64,000 nucleotides of DNA, from NCBI GenBank assembly GCA_037447655.1, contig JBBHKE010000485.1, forward strand, positions 1 through 64,000. The letters run 5' to 3'. The first letter of the stretch is position 1. The number at the start of each line of letters is the position of its first letter. A program made the position numbers and the translations under genes. Shown here piece after piece: positions 28,801 to 39,890 of the stretch. Under the pieces are notes generated by a model. That model searched no databases. It was not told where the DNA came from and saw only the letters and a list, made by a program, of their open reading frames with translations. The stretch comes from Zygnema cylindricum (taxonomy: Eukaryota; Streptophyta; Zygnematophyceae; Zygnematales; Zygnemataceae).

Positions 28801-30260
28801 CTACCCTTATATGCTGTGAAGTAAACTTCATCCCCATACTTAGCTGTGAAGACTCTCTTTCTAGTGAAAGTATCAATTTCTTTCTCATCTAACAAAGACG
28901 TAGAGACAAGATTTTTACTCAGCTAAGGAATGTAAAGTACATCTGAGAATGTAAGTATATAAGTCTTACCCTCCACTTAGAATTTTAAATCTACTGATCC
29001 CACTAGATCTGTAGTAACCACTCTCCCATCCCCATATTATATATCTACAGTAGGAATATTTCTTAACTTAGTGAAGAGTTCTTTATCACGACACATATGC
29101 ATGGATGCACCTGAGTCGATGATCCATCCTTCCTGTGGAGCTTCCCGGATTGCTCCAAGGGCACACTTTTGCCTCTGAGGAAAATCCCTCTCCTCCAGAC
29201 TCTCGTCTAGAAGAAGTTCCCTATCCTCCTCAAAGGACTCGTCCTCGGTTTCTCTTGACACTTTTGTAACCACAAGTGCCTTTTTCTTCCCTCCGGAAGA
29301 ACCCCCTCCACGGTTCTCTTGGAGCCTCAACTCTGATAGCTTCACACAATCTGCAATTAAGTGTCCCGACTTTTTGCAATAATGACAAAGACCCTTTGGG
29401 GGCCTTTGTCCCCCAGAATGATCTCTCTCCCCTCTATAAGGTTTTTTCGGGTCGTTCCCCCATCGGTCCCCTCCTGCTGCTAGAGCTTGAATGCTCTTTC
29501 CTCCTCTCCTAATCTCCATTGTGTTTTTCTGCACAAGTATCATCCTGACTACTATGTTCCATTTCCATGAACTATCAGGCATTCCCTGTACTTGATACAC
29601 TATGTTTTCGAACTCATCTGGTAATTTCATGATTAGGGTGTTAACTTTCATTTTCATTGTACCTGTCCACCCGGCACTTTCCATTTCCATATACAAACAA
29701 GAAAGATCATTACAGTAATCTAACATCTTTCCTCCTTTGTAATTGTAACTCAATAGCTTTTGCTCTGCCAACTGGAGCTCCTGAATAGTTCCAGCTCTAT
29801 AAATCTCCACAAACCTCTCCCACAACTCCTCGGCCTTGTAAATGTGAAGATGAGGAGTGGCAAACCTTGAGTGAGGTGCCTCAGAATGAAGTTCTTGGCA
29901 GCCATGTTTACATCCTCCCACATTTGAGTATCGTTCTCCACGGTCTTCACGGTCGCTGCTCCCGATACTATGGCAATAGGAGTGAGGGGTGTCTCCTTCC
30001 CTTTTTCCTTTTCGGACACACTCCTGTCCCCATCATCTGCCTCCTCCGCTGTGGCAGCCGTTGTTGCAGAAAAACCTTACTCCCCCAAATCCTTGTGGAG
30101 TTCCCGAAGGTGGACGTTTCACTTGTCCACTGACGATACCCCAGAATCTTTTTTCACACAAAGCTCCCATCATCATGGCTTCCCAATAGATGAAACTAGA
30201 TCCATTGAAGGTGGGCACCTTAGAGGGTGGGCCCATAACCTGCAATTGTGTGTCCTCCAT
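25897..30260 (-). pseudogene. A1 gag-pol coding region (interrupted)
   Basis: Gag starts at the ATG 30260-30258 inside the LTR (MEDTQLQVMGPP) and continues in three frames to a CCHC knuckle CHYCKKSGHLIADC (about 29346-29390). The protease motif IIDSGASMHMC lies near 29094-29130. Integrase is the best-kept part: an open frame of 346 codons (28546-27506) with HTDIWG, SDNGGEY and the E of VVERLNRT, that is, the DDE triad. RT follows at 27298-26750, with [27 protein letters not shown] (27298-27220), IKSLYGLKQAP (about 27025-27060) and YVDDLLVLSKS (about 26880-26915). RNase H is at 26254-25910 (EAEYMAS, DNQAAIA). Frameshifts and stops separate these blocks. Gag and pol would act together in a cytoplasmic particle and integrate cDNA. 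Confidence 0.88.
30226..30240 (-). promoter_or_regulatory. Primer-binding site of A1 (initiator tRNA-Met anticodon half)
   Basis: Directly after the LTR the minus strand reads GGTTATGGGCCCACC. This is the exact complement of GGTGGGCCCATAACC, the anticodon stem-loop part of plant initiator tRNA-Met as I know it. The same type of site is used by Drosophila copia and yeast Ty5. B2 has the identical 15-mer at 38828-38842. B1 (33403-33417) and D (46462-46476) differ at two positions each. The site lies within the gag reading frame. Confidence 0.8.
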
Positions 30261-31295
30261 TGTACTATAGAATAAAGGAAGCCTTTAGATAGTATTTAAC
30301 AAACCCACTTTAAGCCACGACCACTTCTGCCCAAGAAGACAAACTGACAATTTTACAGCACCACTGTGTAGCTTGGACTCCCCTGAGTCTGTAGCAAAAA
30401 GATTCACTAAAAACGGCCAACCCGCCGATAAGTTATGAGGCAGTAAAAATGCCAATTTGTACAAACTCTTAAAGGGAGAGGTGACTACCTACCAAAAATT
30501 TCTAAGTCCTGATTCTCTCTAATAACTCCTATCTAATGAAGTACGGACCAATCAGATTACTGTATTGTACACAAAAAGTACTACTGCCGATGTACCTTTT
30601 GTACGGCCTATGTACGACAAGGCTATTAAGTGGACGCGTGTCTGCTTTTCACTCGTCTGTACGTTCCTCGGAATTCCTATGACCGAATGTCATCTCTCCA
30701 CGTGGCTCCAGGTCATGCCACGTCAAAAAACGCCAAAGTGCCACTCCGGGATTTTGGCGATGATGTGCACTGTGGATGTTATGCGAAACGCAGTCTTAGC
30801 CGCAATAAATACTTGCGCGACATTTGTTCCGATGTCGAAAACAAAATACGTGGTATCCGTTTTGAATTAGCGTCGTACCACGTACTTTATATAACAGAAT
30901 CTATGTACGCCGTATACAGTTCTAGTTAAATGAATTTTAGCCACTTGAACTAAATATATATCTATCACATACCATAGCCCTTAGCATTGTTCCTAGTCTA
31001 TTAGGATAAAGCTGACCGTTATCGGTCAACTTGACGAACCGCAGGTACCGAGATCAAATCTCTGGTCCGTTAAGTATATTTTTAGTAACCTACTAAAAAT
31101 AGCTGTTTGTTGAACTAAGGCAGCCATGGATCAACCTCTCTCTCTTACCTTCAGTGACTACAACAAGTATGTCACTACAACAAGTATGGGGGCTACAGAG
31201 CGGAGGTGGAGGCAGGCTGTCCGTCCTTTTTCTTTTCCTTTTATAAAAACATATTTAAACCTAGAAAATACTCTAGAAATCTATAAATTTCAACA
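30241..31295 (-). repeat. 5' LTR of A1
   Basis: On the minus strand it runs from TGTTGAAATTTATAG (31295) to ...GACACACAATTGCA (30241). The gag ATG is at 30260-30258, 20 bases before the LTR end. Relative to the 3' LTR it holds an extra 18-base tandem copy around CACTACAACAAGTATG (about 31154-31190). The tRNA-like stem is CTTGACG/CGTTAAG (31030-31036/31068-31074), where one base pair has become a G-T wobble. Confidence 0.9.
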
Positions 31296-33437
31296 ATTAG
31301 CACAGTTCATGGCTTCTGCCCAAAACCTTTTTCCTATATCTTATCCGACAACATGCTTGTAACACTATCACTTAGTGTTCTATTTAACCTTTCAGCTACC
31401 CCATTCTGTTCCGGGTTTTCTGGAATTGTCTTTTGGTGTTGGACCCCATCTTTCCTATGAAAATCCTCAAACTGGTTTGAAGTATACTCTCCACCATTGT
31501 CACTCCTTATTCTCTTGATTGAAGTTTCATGGAGTTTTTTGCTCCATGCTTTATATTGTCTAAAACAATCCTGAGCTTCGGACTTGTTTTCAAAAAATAC
31601 ACTCGGGAATACCGAGACCAATCATCTGTGATAGTCATCATAAATCTCTTCCCCCCCGGTGAGGGCACTTTAGCCGGTCCCCAAATATTTGTGTGTACAA
31701 AATCTATAATTTTTTCTCCCTTATAGATGGTTGTTTTAGGAAAGGGTAATCTGTGTGTTTTACCTTGAGCAAATCCACTACATTCACTTATGTTATTACT
31801 CTCACTGAACTTAATCCCTTCCACCACTCCCATCTTTTTCATCTCTCTTAACTTGTCTACATTCACATGCCCAAGCCTCTTATGCCACATCATAATATCA
31901 TGAACACCAGCATAATAAAGTTTCTTCTTTTCATTACTTAAAACCAGCCTAAACATCCCATGGCTACCTTTCTCAGCAGTGAAATAGACATCCTCCTCAA
32001 AACTAGCAGTAAAGACTCCTTCCCTAGTGCTAGTAAAAAAACCCTTATCATCTAATACGGATGTAGAGATGAGGTTTTTGTTCAGCTCTGGAATAAACAA
32101 TACATCGGAGAATGTTACTATGGATGTCTTTCCTTCTACTAACACTTTCAAATCTACCGATCCTACAAGAGTAGTGGTGACTATCCTTCCATCCCCGTAC
32201 TCTATCTCTACGATGGGAATCTTTCTTATCTTAGTGAATAGGTGCCTATCCTTACACATGTGCATAGAGGCACCTGAATCTACAATCCAGCCTGCTTCAC
32301 CTTTCAATCCACCGTAAGGACATTTCTGCCTTCGTGGAATTTCGACCTCGTTTTTCGCCTCCAACTCCTCATCCAAAAGGAGCTCATCGTCCTCGTCCTC
32401 GGATTCCGCCTCATGTACCTGTGTCACAAGGGCCTTTTTCTTTCCTCTCGGGGTACCACCAGTCTGCCCCTCCTTTAACCGAAGCTCGGTTAGCTTAGTG
32501 CACTCTGCCATATAGTGCCCATGTTTCTTACAAAAATGACATAAACCTTTGGGAGCCCTTGGTCCGAACTCGTCGGTCTGATTTTTCTGCTCCCTCCCCC
32601 CATAGTTTTCGACCGGTTTCCGGGAATCCTTGTTCCTCCAATCGGTCGCAGTTGCCAAGGCTTGGCCACTCTTTCCTCCCCTTCGGATCTCAATCGTATT
32701 CTCCCGAACGAGAATCATCCCTACCACTGAGTTCCATATCCACCTTGAGTCCGGCAAGTCCTGAACACGGTTGACTATGTTCTCGAACCCATTGGGTAAC
32801 TTCATCAGTAAACAGTTAACCTTTTCTTTTTCGCTTTAATCTTTTCCCGCACTCTCTAGCTCCATGAAGAGTGTAGCAAGCTCATTACAAAAATCCAACA
32901 TCTTCCCCCCTTTGTATACATACTCCTTAACTTTCTGATCAGCCAACTGTTGTTGCGTAATCGTACCACTTCGGTACATCTCTATGAGAGCCATCCAATG
33001 ATCGGATGCCCTTTCTACGTGCAAATGAGGACATGAAAGTCCTTGAGTGAGATGGCGTAGGATGAAGTGCTTTGTTGCATATTGTTGAAGTCCCAAGTTT
33101 TAGTATCATTCTCCTCGTTCCTCGGAATAGGTGACATGAATGCCAAACCAGTTGCTATTGGTGTGGTCGCCTCCTTCTCCTTTCCTTTATGCAGCACCTC
33201 TCTTTCTTTTGTTTCCTCCGTTGAAGGTGGATCTTCTTTCCTGGTGAATCTGCTTCCTCCAAACCCTAGAGGAATTCCAAGACTTAATGGACGCCCTAAC
33301 TGTCCACTCACTATCCCCCAAAACCTTTTTTCGCATAGAGCTCCTATCATCATACTTTTCCAGTATATGAAGCCATTTCCATTAAAGATTGGTACCCTAA
33401 AGGGTGGGCCTATAACGTGAAACTCTGAGACCTCCAT
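31296..33437 (-). pseudogene. Element B1, gag, protease and 5' integrase
   Basis: The gag ATG is at 33437-33435 inside the middle LTR (MEVSEFHVIGPPFRVP). Gag runs to a knuckle CHFCKKHGHYMAEC (about 32510-32550). It shares an open frame of 432 codons (32805-31507) with the protease motif IVDSGASMHMC and the pre-integrase and integrase start (HTNIWGPAKVP). Integrase continues in another frame (31621-31334) with SDNGGEYTSN and VAERLNRT. Coding similarity ends at 31296 where A1 was inserted and resumes at 24854. A stop at about 32836-32838 and frame changes show decay. Confidence 0.87.
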
Positions 33438-34478
33438 AAGTCATCAGAGCGGACAGCTTCGAAAAAGCCTCAAGGATAACTTTGACTCCTTTGTGTTTCA
33501 GCATGAACAACTACCACTCTGGTAGACAAAAACTTTGACAAACTTCACCCCTGTGAAGGCAAGACTCCCCTGATTGATAGCAAAAAGAATCTCTGCATTT
33601 GCTCCCCTCAGCAGTTAGTTATAGAGGGTCAAAGTTGGCCTTTTGTATAGAAGCTCTCTAGAGAGAGGGTCATATCTCCTAATTTTTCTAAGTCCTATCT
33701 CTCTCACAGACTCTATCTACTGATGTACGGAGCCAATCAGATTAAAGTTTCGTACACAAAAGTACAGCTGCCGGCGTACTTTCTATATGAACACTGTACG
33801 ACATGACCTAAATGTCGACACGTGGTATGTCCGGATTCGCTCCCTTCATCCTCCGAGATACCGCGATCCAATGTCATTCCGACACGTGTCATCCGATGTG
33901 GCGATGACCACAAACCGCCGAAATCCTCTTTCGCGATCTCGGCGTTAATTCCGAGCGTCCGATTAAATTCACATTTAATCGAAGCCGTAATAAATACATG
34001 CGCGATATTCGTTTCATTAAAGAAATAATTGCGCGGTATTGGTTTCTTAACCGTACCTTAATCCGTACTTTTACATTAATGGATCTATGTATTCCGTAAA
34101 CAGTTACAGTTAAATGAATGACCTTACCCGATAATGTATAATTAATTATCAAACCCTATTGTATGTAACACTAGTCTCAGACTTAACGGCTAAGGCTACC
34201 GGCTACCAGAAGTCTGCCGGCTGGTAGGTACCAAGATCAAATCCTGTAGCCGGCATATACCTTTTAGTAGATAAACCCCTTACTAATATAAATTTCCCGT
34301 AAACCTTTGGATAGCCTAGGTAGCCATGGCTCTAGCTCCCTCTCCAATTTCTTAGTGACTGCGACAAATTTGAGAGTTAGAGAGAGAAGTTAGAGGTAGA
34401 CTTCCTCGACTTCTTTCTATATTTCTATTAAGACCTAGAAATACTTAAAATGGACCATTAATTTCTACAATTTCTACA
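33418..34478 (-). repeat. LTR of B, middle copy shared by B1 and B2
   Basis: It serves as the 5' LTR for B1 (gag follows at 33417) and the 3' LTR for B2 (purine-rich AAATGGAG and RNase H from 34479 up). It starts TGTAGAAATTGTAGAAATT, a 9-base tandem doubling of the LTR start. No target duplication flanks it. Its plus strand carries the tRNA-like hairpin at 34216-34254 (stem GCCGGCT/AGCCGGC). Confidence 0.85.
34216..34254 (+). other. Antisense tRNA-like hairpin in middle B LTR
   Basis: The 7-base perfect stem GCCGGCT (34216-34222) pairs with AGCCGGC (34248-34254) around a T-arm-like segment CCAAGATCAAATCCTG. The stem sequence is entirely different from that in A1 (CTTGACG/CGTCAAG), while the T-arm-like core is conserved. 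That is compensatory change and suggests the pairing matters. Confidence 0.5.
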
Positions 34479-37400
34479 CTCCATTTATTTTCTAGTCAAT
34501 CTTTAATTTCAGACCACACTTCTCCTTGTCGAAAATTAGCTTAGGGGAAGGCCCAAGTTTGGTCATCATATCTACTACCATCTTGCTATGAGGTCGGTAC
34601 TCTAAACTGATTATTTTGTTTTCTACTTTCTCTCTAACAAAGCTGAGTCTAATGTCGATATGTTTGGCTTTAAAATGATGTTTAGTATTGGCAAAAATAA
34701 CGATTGTTGCCTGATTATCACAAAATAAATTATGCACACCACTCTTAAGGTGACCAGGCTCACCAAGCAAAGACTTGACCCACATAAATTCTTTTACAGC
34801 AGAGCAAGAGGCCATATACTTAGCCTCCATGGTGGACTAAGAAAAAACCTTTTGTTGTTTGCTACTCCAACAACAAGTCTCATCACCCACATATAATACA
34901 TATCTAGAAGTACATCTCCTCATCGGAGCATCACCATAACTAGCATCACTCCAAGTAGTGATGTCATTTCTCCCCACCCAAATGCAACCATAGATCCCTA
35001 GTTCCTATCAAATATGTAAGGACTCTTTTAGCTGCCTCCCAATCCTTCTTAGTTGGAGCATTTAGACTTCTACTCAGTACTCCTACAGCTGCAGCTAAAT
35101 CCGATCGGGTACAATTAATAAAATAGATTAGGCTTCCCATTACTTGCCTGTAAAGAATAGTCTGCATAAACTTCTGTTTTTCAGCAGATAAATTCTCGTC
35201 TTAGATTATGACTTCTTCTTCCTCACTCCCCTCACTTCCCTTCTTTAACTCCATTGGAATTGTACAACTATTAGCTTTATCCATCTGAAATTTTTCCAGC
35301 AGGTTCCCTTTTGCTTCTTTTTGAGTCAATCTTATAATCTTTCTTTCTCGGTCTCTTTATTCTTGAATTCCCAAATTATAGTTTGCTTTCCCCATATCCT
35401 TCATTTCAAATCTCCCCTTAAGATCCGTTTTCAGTTTATTAATTTTTTCCATTGATTTACTTAAAACAAGCAAATCATCAACATAAATTGCAATAAATAT
35501 AAAACCTTCCTCATCTTTGAAATCATAGATTGAGTGATCTGAGCTGATCCGGATATATCCCAGAGCAGTAAGAAACTCATCAAGCTTCTTATTCCACTGT
35601 CGGGGCGCTTGTTTCAAACCATAAAGAGATTTAATCAACCAGCATACCTTACTCTCCTCTCCTTCCTCCACAAATCCTTCAGGTTGTCGCATGAAGATCT
35701 CCTCTTCCAATTCTCCATACAGAAAGGTTGTCTTGGTGCCATCTGGTGCACCTCCAAGTCTTCCGTTGCTGCCAGACTGAGAAGTATGCGGATGGAGAGA
35801 AATCTGACGACCGGGGCAAAGGTTTCCTTGTAGTCGATTCCTTCTTTTTGTGTAAATCCTTTGCCACTTATCGGGCTTTGTAACGCTCAATGGTGTTATC
35901 CGATTTCAATTTTAATTTGAAAACCCACTTACAACCGATTGGTTTTCGGTTTGGTGGACAATCCACAAGCTCCTAAGTATCGGTTGCCATAATTGAAGCC
36001 ATCTCCTCATTTATGGTTGTCTTCCACCGGTTTCTTTCTAGACAAATCATCGCCTCTTTATAAGTCTGAGGGTCATCTTCATGAGATAGTTTTGTTACCT
36101 TGTTATTAACTTGTTTTTCTTGCAATCTTTTGCTACTTCTCCTTCCCCCCTCAAAATTTGTGGCCGGAATAGATGGTTGTCGTGGGTTCTTTTCAACAAT
36201 CTCGGCATCTCCCCTATCACTTGATTCCCAATCAATTTCCACCACGTCATCCGCTTCAGGTAAAGTTGTCACAAGAGTGTCTGCTGCTGAGTCCTTTTCG
36301 GTTTTATTTGTACTTGCAAGAATGTCATCTTCTCTAAAACTTGGATAGTTAGGAAGCTCAAAGTCATCGGAATTTTTTGACTCAAATCTAATTTTTACTG
36401 ACTTTGTATATTTCAAGGGATTCACAAACTTTCCTTCATCCATAACTACTAGATGTTTTACTAAGATTAAATCTTTCCTTTTTAGATCATAAACTCTATA
36501 TCCTTTAACATCCTCATCATATCCTAATAAGTATCCCGGTTTTCCTTTAGGATCTAGCTTCCAATTAGACCGATCTGTATCTAGACTAAATACTCGACTG
36601 CTGAAAACCTTTAAGTGAGATATGTCTGGTTTCCGGCTGGTCTATCTCTCATAAGGTGTTTGATCTTCTATAGCTGAAGTAAAAACTCTATTTTTGAGGT
36701 AATAAGCACAGTCCATTGCTTCGGCCCAAAATATTTTTCCTATCTTCTTATCCGACAACACACTTGTAGCACTATCACTTAGTGTCCTATTTAATCTTTC
36801 AGCTACCCCATTCTGTTCCGGGTTTTCTGGAACTGTCTTTTGGTGTTGGACTCTATTTTCCTTCAAAAAATCCCCAAAATGGTTAGAAGTATACTCTCCA
36901 CGATTGTCACTCTTTACTCTCTTCATTGGAGTTTCATGGAGTTTTTCGCTTCATGCTTTATATTGTCTAAAACAATCTTGAGCCTCTGACTTGTTTTTCA
37001 AAAAATACACCCTGGAATATCGAGACCAATCATCAGTGATAGTTATCATAAATCTCTTCCCCCTCGATGAGGGCACTTTAGCCGGTCCCCAAATATTTGT
37101 GTGTACTAAATCTAGAATTTTTTTCTCCCTTATAAGTGGTTGTTTTGGGAAAGGGTAATCTGTGTGCTTTACCTTGAACACATCCACTACAATCATTTAT
37201 ATTATCGATCTCACCGAACTGAATCCCTTCCACCACTCCCATCTTTTTCATCTCTCTTAACTTATCTAGATTCACATGCCCAAGCCTCTTATTCCAAATC
37301 ATTATATCATGAACACCACCATCATAAATTTTCTTCTTTTAATTGCTTAAAATCAGCCTAAACATCCCTTGGCTACCTTTTTCAGCAGTGAAATAGACTT

Positions 37401-38862
37401 CCTCCTCAAAACTAGTAGTAAAGACTTCTTTCCTAGTGCTAGTATCATATCCTTTATCATCTAATATAGACGTATAGGTGAGGTTTTTGTTCAGCTCTGG
37501 AGTAAACAATAGATCGGAGAATGCAACTATGGATGTCTTTCCTTCTACTAACACTTTCAGATCCACCGTTCCTACAAGAGTAGTAATGACTATCCTCCCA
37601 TCCCCGTACTCTATCTCTACGGTGGGAATCTTTCTTATCTTAGTGAACAGGTGCTTATCCTAACACATGTGCATGGAGGCACCTGAATCTACAATCCAGC
37701 CTGCTTCACCTTTCAATCCACCAAGAGCACATTTGTGCTTTCGTGGAATTTCTACCTCGTTTGTCGCTTCCAACTCCTCATCAAATAGGTGTTCATCGTC
37801 CTCGTCTTCGGATTCCACCTCATGTACCTGTGTCACAAGGGCCTTTTTCTTTCCTCTCGGGGTTCTAACAGTCTGCCTCTCCTTTAACCGAAGCTCGGTT
37901 AGCTTAGTGTACTCCGTCATATAGTGCCCTGGTTTCTTACAGAAATGATATAAACCCTTGGGAGCCCTTGGTCCGAACTCGTCGGTCTGATTTTTTTGCT
38001 CCCCCCCCTCCGTAATTTCTGATCGGTCTTTGAGAATCCTCGTTCCTCCAATCGGTCCTAGCTGCCAAGGCTTGCCTGCTCTTTCCTCCCCTTCGAATCT
38101 CAATCGTATTCTCCCAAACGAGAATCATTCCTATCATTGAGTTCCAAATCCACCTTGAGTCCGGCAAGTCCTGCACACGGTTGACTATGTTTTTGAACTC
38201 ATCGGGTAACTTCATCAGTAAACAGTTAACCTTTTGTTTTTCACTAAAATCTTTTCCAGCACTCTCTAGCTCAATAAAAAGTGTAGCAAGCTCATTGCAA
38301 AAATCGAACATCTTTCCCCCTTTGTATACATACTTGTTAACTTTCTGATCAACCAATTGTTGATGCTAAATCTTACCACTTCGGTACATCTCTATGAAAA
38401 CCATCCAAAGATCGGATGCCCTTTCTACCTTTAAATGAGGACATGCAAGCCCTTATGTAAGATGGTAGAGGATGAAGTGCTTTGCCGCCATATTATTGAA
38501 GTCCCAGGTATCAATACCGAGGTATCAATATCATTCTCCTCGTTCCTCGGAATATGTGACATGAATGCTGAACCAGTTGCTATTATTGTGGTCGTCTCTT
38601 TCTCCGTTCCTTTGTCATCCACCTGTGATTCCTTTGTCTCCTCCGTTGAAGATGGATTTGCTTTCCTTGTGAATCTGCTTCCTATAAACCCTGGAGGGAT
38701 TCCAAGACTTGATGGACGCCCCACTCGTCCACTCACTATCCCCCAAAACCATTTCTCGCATAGAGCACCAGTCATCATACTTTTCTAGTATATGAATCGA
38801 GTTCTATTAAAGATGGGTATCCTAGAGGGTGGGCCCATAACCTGCAACTCTGAGACCTCCAG
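34479..38862 (-). pseudogene. Element B2, full internal region (decayed gag-pol)
   Basis: The order on the minus strand is: gag (38778-37937) with knuckle-like CKKPGHYMTEY, one Cys/His ligand of which is changed; protease IVDSGASMHMC (about 37665-37700); pre-integrase (37566-37078); integrase (37196-36642) with SDNRGEY, the Gly after SDN being changed to Arg; acidic linker (36443-35973); RT (35890-35357, YVDDLLVLSKS near 35460-35490); connection (35167-34964); RNase H (34830-34492). The gag start codon in the right LTR has become CTG (38862-38860). Frame breaks occur at most domain borders. Integrase is uninterrupted where A1 hit B1. Confidence 0.87.
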
Positions 38863-39885
38863 AGGTCCTCAGAATGGATAGCTTGCAAGAAGCCTATAGG
38901 ATGACCCTGACCCTTTTGTGTTTCAGCAAAAATAACTGCCACCCAAGGAAACAAAAACTCTAACCACCTTCACCTCTGTGAAGGCAAGACTCCCCTTAGT
39001 CGATAGCGAAAAGAATCTCTGAATTTGCTCCCTTGAGCAGTAAGTTATGGAGGGTCAAAGTTGACCTTTTGTACAAAAGCTCTTTGGGAGAGAGGGTCCT
39101 ATCTTCCAAATTTTTCTAAGTCCTATCTCTCTCTAAAACTATATCTACTGATGTACGACACCAATCATATTTCACTTACGTATACAAAAGTAAAGCTGCC
39201 GGTGTACTTTCTTTACGAAAACTGTATGACATGGCCTAAAAGTCGACACATGTCATATCCGGGTTCAGTCCCGTAATCCATGGAGATGTCGTGATCCAAT
39301 GTAATCGTGCCACGTGTCATCCAAAATGGCCATGACCAAAATCCGTCGAGATTCTCTTCCACAATCTCGGTTTTTTTCCCGGCCGTCCGATTGAATGCAG
39401 ATCTCAATCGTAACTGTCATAAATACTTGCGCTCTATGTGCGGTACTCGTTTCTTATCTATACCGTAATCCATACTTTACATAAGTGGATCTCTAGATCC
39501 CGTAAACAAATTTCCGTAAAATGAATTATCCTATGTGGTAACAGTTAAATAAATATCAAACCCTATAGCATGTAACACTAGTCTTAGACTTAATGGATAC
39601 GTCTACCGGCTACCGCCGGTCTACGGACGGCAAGTACCAGGATCAAATCCTGGATCCGACATCATCCCATTTAGTAAACTAACTATCTATCCGTGAATCA
39701 ACTAATCTATTTCCCGTAAACCTTTGGATAGCCTAGGTAGCCATGGCTTTAGCTTCCTCTCCAACTTCGCAGTGACTGCAACAAGTGTGGGAGTTGGAGA
39801 GAGAAGTTAGAGGCAGACTGCCTCGACTCCTTTCTGTATTTTAATTTAGACCTAGAAAATACTAAAAGAACCATCGATTTCTACG
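38843..39885 (-). repeat. LTR of B, right copy (5' LTR of B2)
   Basis: Read on the minus strand it starts CGTAGAAATCGATGG at 39885 (TG mutated to CG) and ends GGTCTCAGAGTTGCA at 38843. It is followed directly by the intact 15-base primer site (38842-38828). CAAGC flanks the outside (39886-39890) and matches the left end of the compound element. Confidence 0.88.
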
Positions 39886-39890
39886 CAAGC

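Larger units (their letters stand above)
24860..31295 (-). mobile_element. Complete copia element A1, nested in B1, target duplication ATTAG
   Basis: A1 is 6436 bases long. It has an LTR at each end (24860-25896 and 30241-31295) and identical 5-bp flanks ATTAG at 24855-24859 and 31296-31300. It interrupts the B1 integrase coding region; B2 shows the same place uninterrupted near 36695-36700. The internal order on the minus strand is primer site, gag, protease, integrase, RT, RNase H, purine tract, which is the Ty1/copia order. Frameshifts and stops remain, so it is not autonomous as it stands. It is the youngest layer of this nest. Confidence 0.92.
21557..39890 (-). mobile_element. Compound copia element B: LTR-int-LTR-int-LTR with CAAGC at both ends
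   Basis: Three LTRs of one family (21562-22628, 33418-34478, 38843-39885) alternate with two internal regions in the same direction (B1 and B2). Only the outermost ends carry a matching 5-bp sequence, CAAGC at 21557-21561 and 39886-39890. This is the pattern expected when unequal recombination between LTRs turns one insertion into a tandem dimer sharing the middle LTR. B1 is further split by complete element A1 (24860-31295). Both internal regions hold stops and frameshifts. All three LTRs share TGTAGAAAT starts (TG mutated at 39885), iMet-type primer sites where an internal region follows, and the gag ATG position (ATG mutated to CTG in the right LTR). Confidence 0.85.

Noticed and set aside
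32027-33420. Plus-strand ORFs antisense to gag and protease (also 27558-27920 and 28131-28403)
   Set aside because: They mirror the copia coding strand and have low-complexity Ser/Leu composition.
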